Source of the DNA: Fomitopsis serialis
Lineage: Eukaryota; Basidiomycota; Agaricomycetes; Polyporales; Fomitopsidaceae
Direction: 5' to 3'
Length of the DNA stretch: 64,000 nt
Assembly: GCF_022376445.1 (NCBI RefSeq)
Contig: NW_025954975.1
Coordinates: forward strand, 124,001-188,000
Shown here: piece by piece, positions 59,658 through 64,000 of the stretch
Position numbering within the stretch: position 1 is the stretch's first letter
Layout: each line of letters starts with the position of its first letter
Translations under genes and position numbers: made by a program
Notes under the pieces: generated by a model
The model's database searches: none
The model's input: the letters and a program-made list of their open reading frames with translations, nothing else
What the model was told of the DNA's origin: nothing

Positions 59658-61334
59658 TTAACCTCCACCCTCGACATTATCTCTAAGCCTCGACAAGACC
59701 ATCCCCCACTTGCCAGATCCACCTTTCAACATCTTCGAACCGATACGAAGCACTGGGAATAATCCGCGAAGAACGTCGGCTAGCGCCACGGGGTCGCGGA
59801 TGTGTTCATCCTCGACAACAAAAGTCGAAGGCAGTGCTTTGAGTACCGTGCAGGACTTCTGAGTCCCCTCCACGCATACGGCCGAGATCTTGAACACCGT
59901 CAGACGAGGGCACTCCCGGAGAAAGTCGAGGATGCCGCGTAAAGAAGGGGTAGAGTGTTTCATGTACGGACTGTGCCAGGAAAGAGTGAATGTCTCGAGG
60001 AGTGGCCAGACGCCCCGGAACTTGTGCAGGACATCGTCCGTGAAGGAAAGCTTCTCTGCGAAGGCAATCGTGCATACCCGCAGGTAGCGCAGCGGCAAGA
60101 GAGGCCGGAGGACATTGAACACCGGTACAGGGGTGGGGAGGTTAGGATCCTCCTCCTCCTCCTCCTCCTCCTCGTGTGCATATACATCCAAGTTGACTGA
60201 GGACAATGTGTCGGCATATGCAGCGAAGAAGTTGTCGAAATGGCTGTGAGTCTCGGTAAAACCATCCATGAGTACAGCGGCAGCTTCAAAACACTCCAGT
60301 CGGAGAGGAGGCATCATCTTCACCAGCTGATCCAGGTACGCCATATTGTTACGGTGATGCCCGGCGAACCTCAGCCTTCGGAGCTGAGGGAAACCTCCCT
60401 GCATTGATGCATTATCCGGCAACCAAAAGTCCATAGGCAAAGCGAGTTCATGGAGATGATGCAGCTCGGCCAATGCATAGTCATACACGAGTTTCTTGAA
60501 CCATAAGTCATCCGACCAGAACTTCATGCGTAGCGAACGTAGCTCGCGCGAACGACCAAGGCCCTTCAGGTGAAAAGGATAGTGGATGCTCTGGTCGTGT
60601 ATGCAAAGGGACTGCAGTCGCGGAGTTCTTGAGGGTAATGCGCTGATGAGTCGTGCGATCGCGCATATCTCGGGAGAATCGTTCCCGCCATTATATGATC
60701 CACCGTCATCCTCGAGGACGATGAGCTCGCGGATACTTTGTCCCGCGAGCAACAGTATGATCATATCGAGGTGAGGCGAGACTCTGCACTTGATCTCTTC
60801 GACAATCGGGAGTAATGGCTGCCCCGGGTCGGCTCGGGATAGGTGGAAAAGGACTGCAGGGTCTACGTGCTCCGAGCCAGGGATACTAATACGTCGAACA
60901 AGTGCTGCGTAGTGAGCGAAACGTTGCAGTTGTTTCTGCGTCGGGTCCTCTTCGGAAACCTAGCAACACGATGCATGTCAGTGTCGCAAGTCGCCGAGGA
61001 TGGTAGAGCATCCTACCCATAGGCCAGCTTCCTCGTTTACATCATGGTCGCCATACTCTACGCTGCTGGCATTGTCCTTCACCTTGAGGAGGGATGGACC
61101 AAGAGAGAGCAACGGGAGTAGCGACGGGAGCTCTCGCCAGAGCAAGCGCAACGACAGTTCGGAGAAAGCTCTCGAAACGCGGGCGCAAGACGCGAGGGTC
61201 TTCCATGGCTTTCCGCGAGCAACGTCCAGGTGCGTGGGGACGAACTCTGCACGATTGAGGTGCTCAGGGGGCTGGAGATGCTCCAATATGTATGGTATGA
61301 GGTCGTGGTTTGGGAACGCTTGGCGAGGCGCCAT
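59658..61334 (-). CDS. F-box/LRR-like protein B
   Basis: This is a paralogue of the protein at 52975-54673. The start MAPRQAFPNHDLIPYILEHL with LASCARVSRAFSELSLRLLW is the F-box-like part. One intron (about 60965-61030) leads to QRFAHYAALVRRISIPGSEH. Leucine-rich segments follow: LAGQSIRELIVLED, SRELRSLRMKFWSDDLWFKK, FPQLRRLRFAGHHRNN and LRYLRVCTIAFAEKLSFTDD. An acidic run of eight Glu (EEEEEEEE, CTC repeats at 60143-60174) is absent from copy A. The end is KGGSGKWGMVLSRLRDNVEG, stop complement 59658-59660. The frame is open throughout, so this copy looks functional. The target substrate is unknown. Confidence 0.75.
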
Positions 61335-61627
61335 CCGAGCGAGAGGAGCCCCAGCAGACGAGGGCGTCAGCCTCAGGAGATGCTGTGGACGCGATAAGAG
61401 TCAAGAGGGCGCGTCGCAGCTAGTCGTTCGATGTTAACGCGTTGACTCCTCCTGGCGACGGACACCGCGACAGTCGTCGCCAGCGCGATCATGTGACGGC
61501 GCGCCGCCGGCTGGGAGATCATGTCACGGTTGTACGTGCACTCACTCCGAGCTTTGACTGGAACGTCGGGCACCCTTCATATTCGATACAGGTCTATAAC
61601 TTTTCTCTGCCGCTTTACACTTTCCAT
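61335..61627 (-). promoter_or_regulatory. Promoter region of F-box gene B with repeated GATCATGT words
   Basis: GATCATGTGACGG (61488-61500) and GATCATGTCACGG (61517-61529) lie 150-200 nt before the ATG. A hairpin TGGCGACG/CGTCGCCA spans 61453-61482. These could be protein-binding sites; the first resembles the CATGTGACCGCG word found in other gaps. Confidence 0.35.
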
Positions 61628-62438
61628 CTACATAGCTGTTTCCACGGGCACCTCTGCATCAGTCCAGCTCTGCTTAACATGCTCGACCCTCGCCTGATAC
61701 CCTTCGAACGGCTCGAGCGTCACGTCTTCCGCATTCCGACAAGCGTCGAACAACAGCTCTTGGAGGGTCTTGATCTCATCCAACACGGGCTTGACGAGCC
61801 TATCGCGAAATTCCTGTTCAATTATAGTCTTCTCCGGGGTCTGATCCGTGTCCTCGCTGGCCATCTCCAGCCACACCGTCCCATCAAGGTGCTCCACGAA
61901 CTCCTCGATGAGATGGTAAGTGGCGAAGTCGGGATGCGTCGGCTCGCCATTGATCAAGCTGCTCTGCACCCATACCGTGAGTATTACTTCTTACATTCAC
62001 TTGGGTCACAATTGGACTCACCATCTCCTTGTCCCCCAGCACGCGCTCGATAGCCTCGCTGATCCACTCGTGGTACTCAGCCATGTCTCCCTTGCCCTTC
62101 TGTCGCCCAGCAAAGACCGCCGCGCAGCTCTCCCAAGTGCACTTATCCTGCGCGTAGAGGTCATGGAAGAGCTTGTCGAGCAGCGAACAGCGGAGTTCTC
62201 TGGCTTTGTTCATGCGCTGCTCGGCGGTATAGGTGAGTGCGTCGCGAGAGATGTTGTCCAGGTTGACAGCGCGGAGGTCGGACGGAGACGGGTAGTGGTG
62301 CCAGGGACGCCCAGATAGATCGTAGGGTGGGATGGTGTACTGCCATGCCGGCGTAAGCTTCTGGGGTCGTCGTTGGTCGTCATGTCTTGTCCCGAGGGCG
62401 TCGAGCGGAAGGTGTTGCTGGCCGTAGGGCTGCTCCAA
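61628..62438 (-). CDS. Hypothetical protein, unrecognised
   Basis: I do not recognise this protein. Two exons read MEQPYGQQHLPLDALGTRHD, QKLTPAWQYTIPPYDLSGRP, DKLFHDLYAQDKCTWESCAA and AEYHEWISEAIERVLGDKEM. Then, across an intron near 61977-62022, they continue QSSLINGEPTHPDFATYHLI, EEFVEHLDGTVWLEMASEDT and TIIEQEFRDRLVKPVLDEIK, ending DAEVPVETAM at 61628. It is mostly helical and acidic, with no signal peptide or membrane segment, about 240 residues. It may belong to an Agaricomycete-specific family. The reading frame is clean and the splice sites are good. Confidence 0.55.
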
Positions 62439-63057
62439 AAGATGGCGAGTCTATCATAACGGTTCGTCAATTTATACTTGCGGGATGTCTTGGCGGTTGT
62501 GGCCCACATAACAAACAAAAGCCGCTTAAACCAATGCGGTATGTACTAACCTCGTTGTGTCAGGCGCAGCGGTCAGCTCTCCGCTCCGGGAGCTACCAAT
62601 AACCATGGAAACATTCAAGCAGTGGCAAAAACGGTTAGTTCAGCTCGTTTCGGTGTTTCATTGCGACGCTGGCCTTGTTGGTCAATGCGGTCGCTAGCAA
62701 CGCGTTGAGGAGTGGCTAGTTTCAGAGACGCGTCTCCGCCACAAAGGGCAACGTAGATCATGTGACCGCGTCACAGCAGGCGCACAATCATGCGGCACAT
62801 CCAAATCGTGCATCTCAACTTGCTCTACTTACGGTCAACTTTAGCCTGTGTATCGTCATGCTGACGAATCCAGAAGATATGCATTGCTTGTGCTGTCAAT
62901 TGTACTGGCGCGTAAGTTCTCTTACCACTTCTGGCCTTTCAAACTTCGATGACAGTCTGAGCAGGCAGTTCCATCTCCTGTGTGTATCATTGGATTGATC
63001 CGCTTTCATAACCTACACTCCATCCAATTATCATTTCCCCTTGCAACCACCAATCCC
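62439..63057. other. Intergenic region
   Basis: CATGTGACCGCGTC, extended to the small palindrome GTGACCGCGTCAC, lies at 62759-62774, about 320 nt upstream of the hypothetical gene. No gene or repeat is supported in the rest. Confidence 0.4.
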
Positions 63058-63945
63058 TCATGCACTCAACATCGCGATGAACTTCGAGCCCAGCGCGTCC
63101 GCCGCCATAGGGTTCGCGCCGGACACGACCTCCCTGTCGATCGTGATGCCGCCGAGCTTCTTCCCGGCCGTCGAGATCATCTGCGCGCCTTCTGAAGCGA
63201 GCGTGGACTCGACCTTGGGGATCTCGCCGCCCTGCATGTGCTCGACGAGGCGCTCCTCCGCGTCGGACCACGACGTGAGCTGGTAGCCCTCGTACGCGAA
63301 GCCGGGCGAGTTCGGTGCATACTTCGTGGACACGAGGGCGAGCGGGCCGTGGCAGATCACGGCTGAACGGGACGTACGACATCAGCAAAGAAGTACTTCA
63401 GCAAGACGAGTGCTCGAAGGTTATACGCACCCGTCGGCTTGCGGAGGTTGTGGAAGTGCCACATGATGCGGCCGAGCTCGGGGTTGTCGCCGAGGTCGCG
63501 GATGGGCGCGTGCCCGCCGGGGACGAACACGCCCGCGTAGCTCGCGAGCTCGTCGTCGTGAAGGACGCGAACGGGCGCGGGCTGTCGAGGTTGCTCTCCT
63601 GCGCCATTTTGTCGAAGAGCGCGTTCTCGTGTCGCCGGCGGAGCCAGTTGCCGTAGTAGACCATGAGCGACTGCGAGAGCGGGTCGATGCTCGGACGCTT
63701 GCCAGATGGCGAGGCGAACTATGGTGCGTGAGGAAAGCGGGGTGTCAGTGGTTCGTTGTGGGGACTGACGAAATTTAAGGTGGGCGTACCGTGACGTCGT
63801 AGCCGGCCTCGAGGAGCTTCTCGAGAGGCTTCGCGAGCTCGGTCAGGAAGACGCCAGTTTCCTGGTCAGTGGTAGAGCCGTCCTGCTTGTGCACAGGGTA
63901 CGAGTCGGCGTCTGAGAGGATGATGAGGACTCTTCTGGTGGACAT
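63058..63945 (-). CDS. DJ-1/PfpI-family protein (Hsp31/glyoxalase-III-like)
   Basis: Members act as glutathione-independent glyoxalases, chaperones or redox-stress proteins. The start MSTRRVLIILSDADSYPVHK (ATG complement 63943-63945) leads to FLTELAKPLEKLLEAGYDVT. An intron is followed by FASPSGKRPSIDPLSQSLMV and ENALFDKMAQESNLDSPRPF. Next is VFVPGGHAPIRDLGDNPELG, then, after another intron, AVICHGPLALVSTKYAPNSP with the nucleophilic-elbow Cys. The protein ends GSKFIAMLSA, stop complement 63058-63060. A one-base break near 63567 separates PRPFASFT from DDELASYAG; it is probably a missing G. Otherwise the length and motifs are normal. The Cys and the upstream acidic residue are present. Confidence 0.8.
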
Positions 63946-64000
63946 GTTGGTGTGGAGACTGGCTGCGTTCTGAGTGTGTATGCGCGCGTTCGTTAACAGT

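Noticed and set aside
61453..61482. Perfect 8-bp hairpin TGGCGACG/CGTCGCCA upstream of F-box gene B as a terminator
   Set aside because: Hairpin terminators are not a feature of nuclear protein genes, and an isolated 8-bp inverted repeat is expected by chance in this GC-rich DNA.

Overview
The window is nuclear DNA of a filamentous basidiomycete, most likely an Agaricomycete. Genes are dense and on both strands. They are broken by many short introns of about 45-60 nt with GT..AG ends and CTNAY-like branch sites. The gene families fit this group: a Prp4 kinase, shugoshin, a centrosomin-motif MTOC protein of the Mto1/ApsB type, Rap1-type Myb proteins, a linoleate-diol-synthase-like haem oxygenase, F-box/LRR proteins and a relic of a myosin-motor chitin synthase. 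No bacterial operons, rRNA genes or CRISPR arrays were seen. No tRNA was found by eye.

Layout. 1-3.7 kb holds a 5'-truncated Prp4 kinase and a cyclase-family hydrolase. 3.86-14.5 kb is one MFS transporter gene on the minus strand, split in its second conserved region by a 7.69-kb insertion (6075-13764). The insertion has 28-bp terminal inverted repeats and a 6-bp target duplication. Its whole body is an imperfect inverted repeat packed with short hairpins, and near its centre lies a captured piece of a chitin synthase myosin-motor domain. 15-30.5 kb is ordinary genic DNA: Rap1-like BRCT/Myb protein, monoglyceride-lipase-like hydrolase, HNH-type protein, shugoshin, two unrecognised genes, an SDR with a 447-bp MITE at an intron acceptor, and a hemerythrin-like protein.

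30.8-43.1 kb is a large inverted duplication. Two arms of about 3.9 kb each carry a paralogous kinase gene and face outward around a second Rap1-type (Myb-Myb) gene. 43.5-46.8 kb is a decayed GH31 alpha-glucosidase. 47.2-64 kb holds the MTOC protein, an SDR, two F-box/LRR paralogues on either side of a Ppo-like oxygenase that lacks its P450 half, one hypothetical gene and a DJ-1/PfpI protein.

A recurring oddity is that most otherwise well-conserved genes contain single-base (-1) frame breaks. They occur even in genes expected to be essential, so uncorrected assembly deletions are as likely as gene decay. The genes do not form an obvious pathway or biosynthetic cluster. The most unusual object is the hairpin-array element in the MFS gene.
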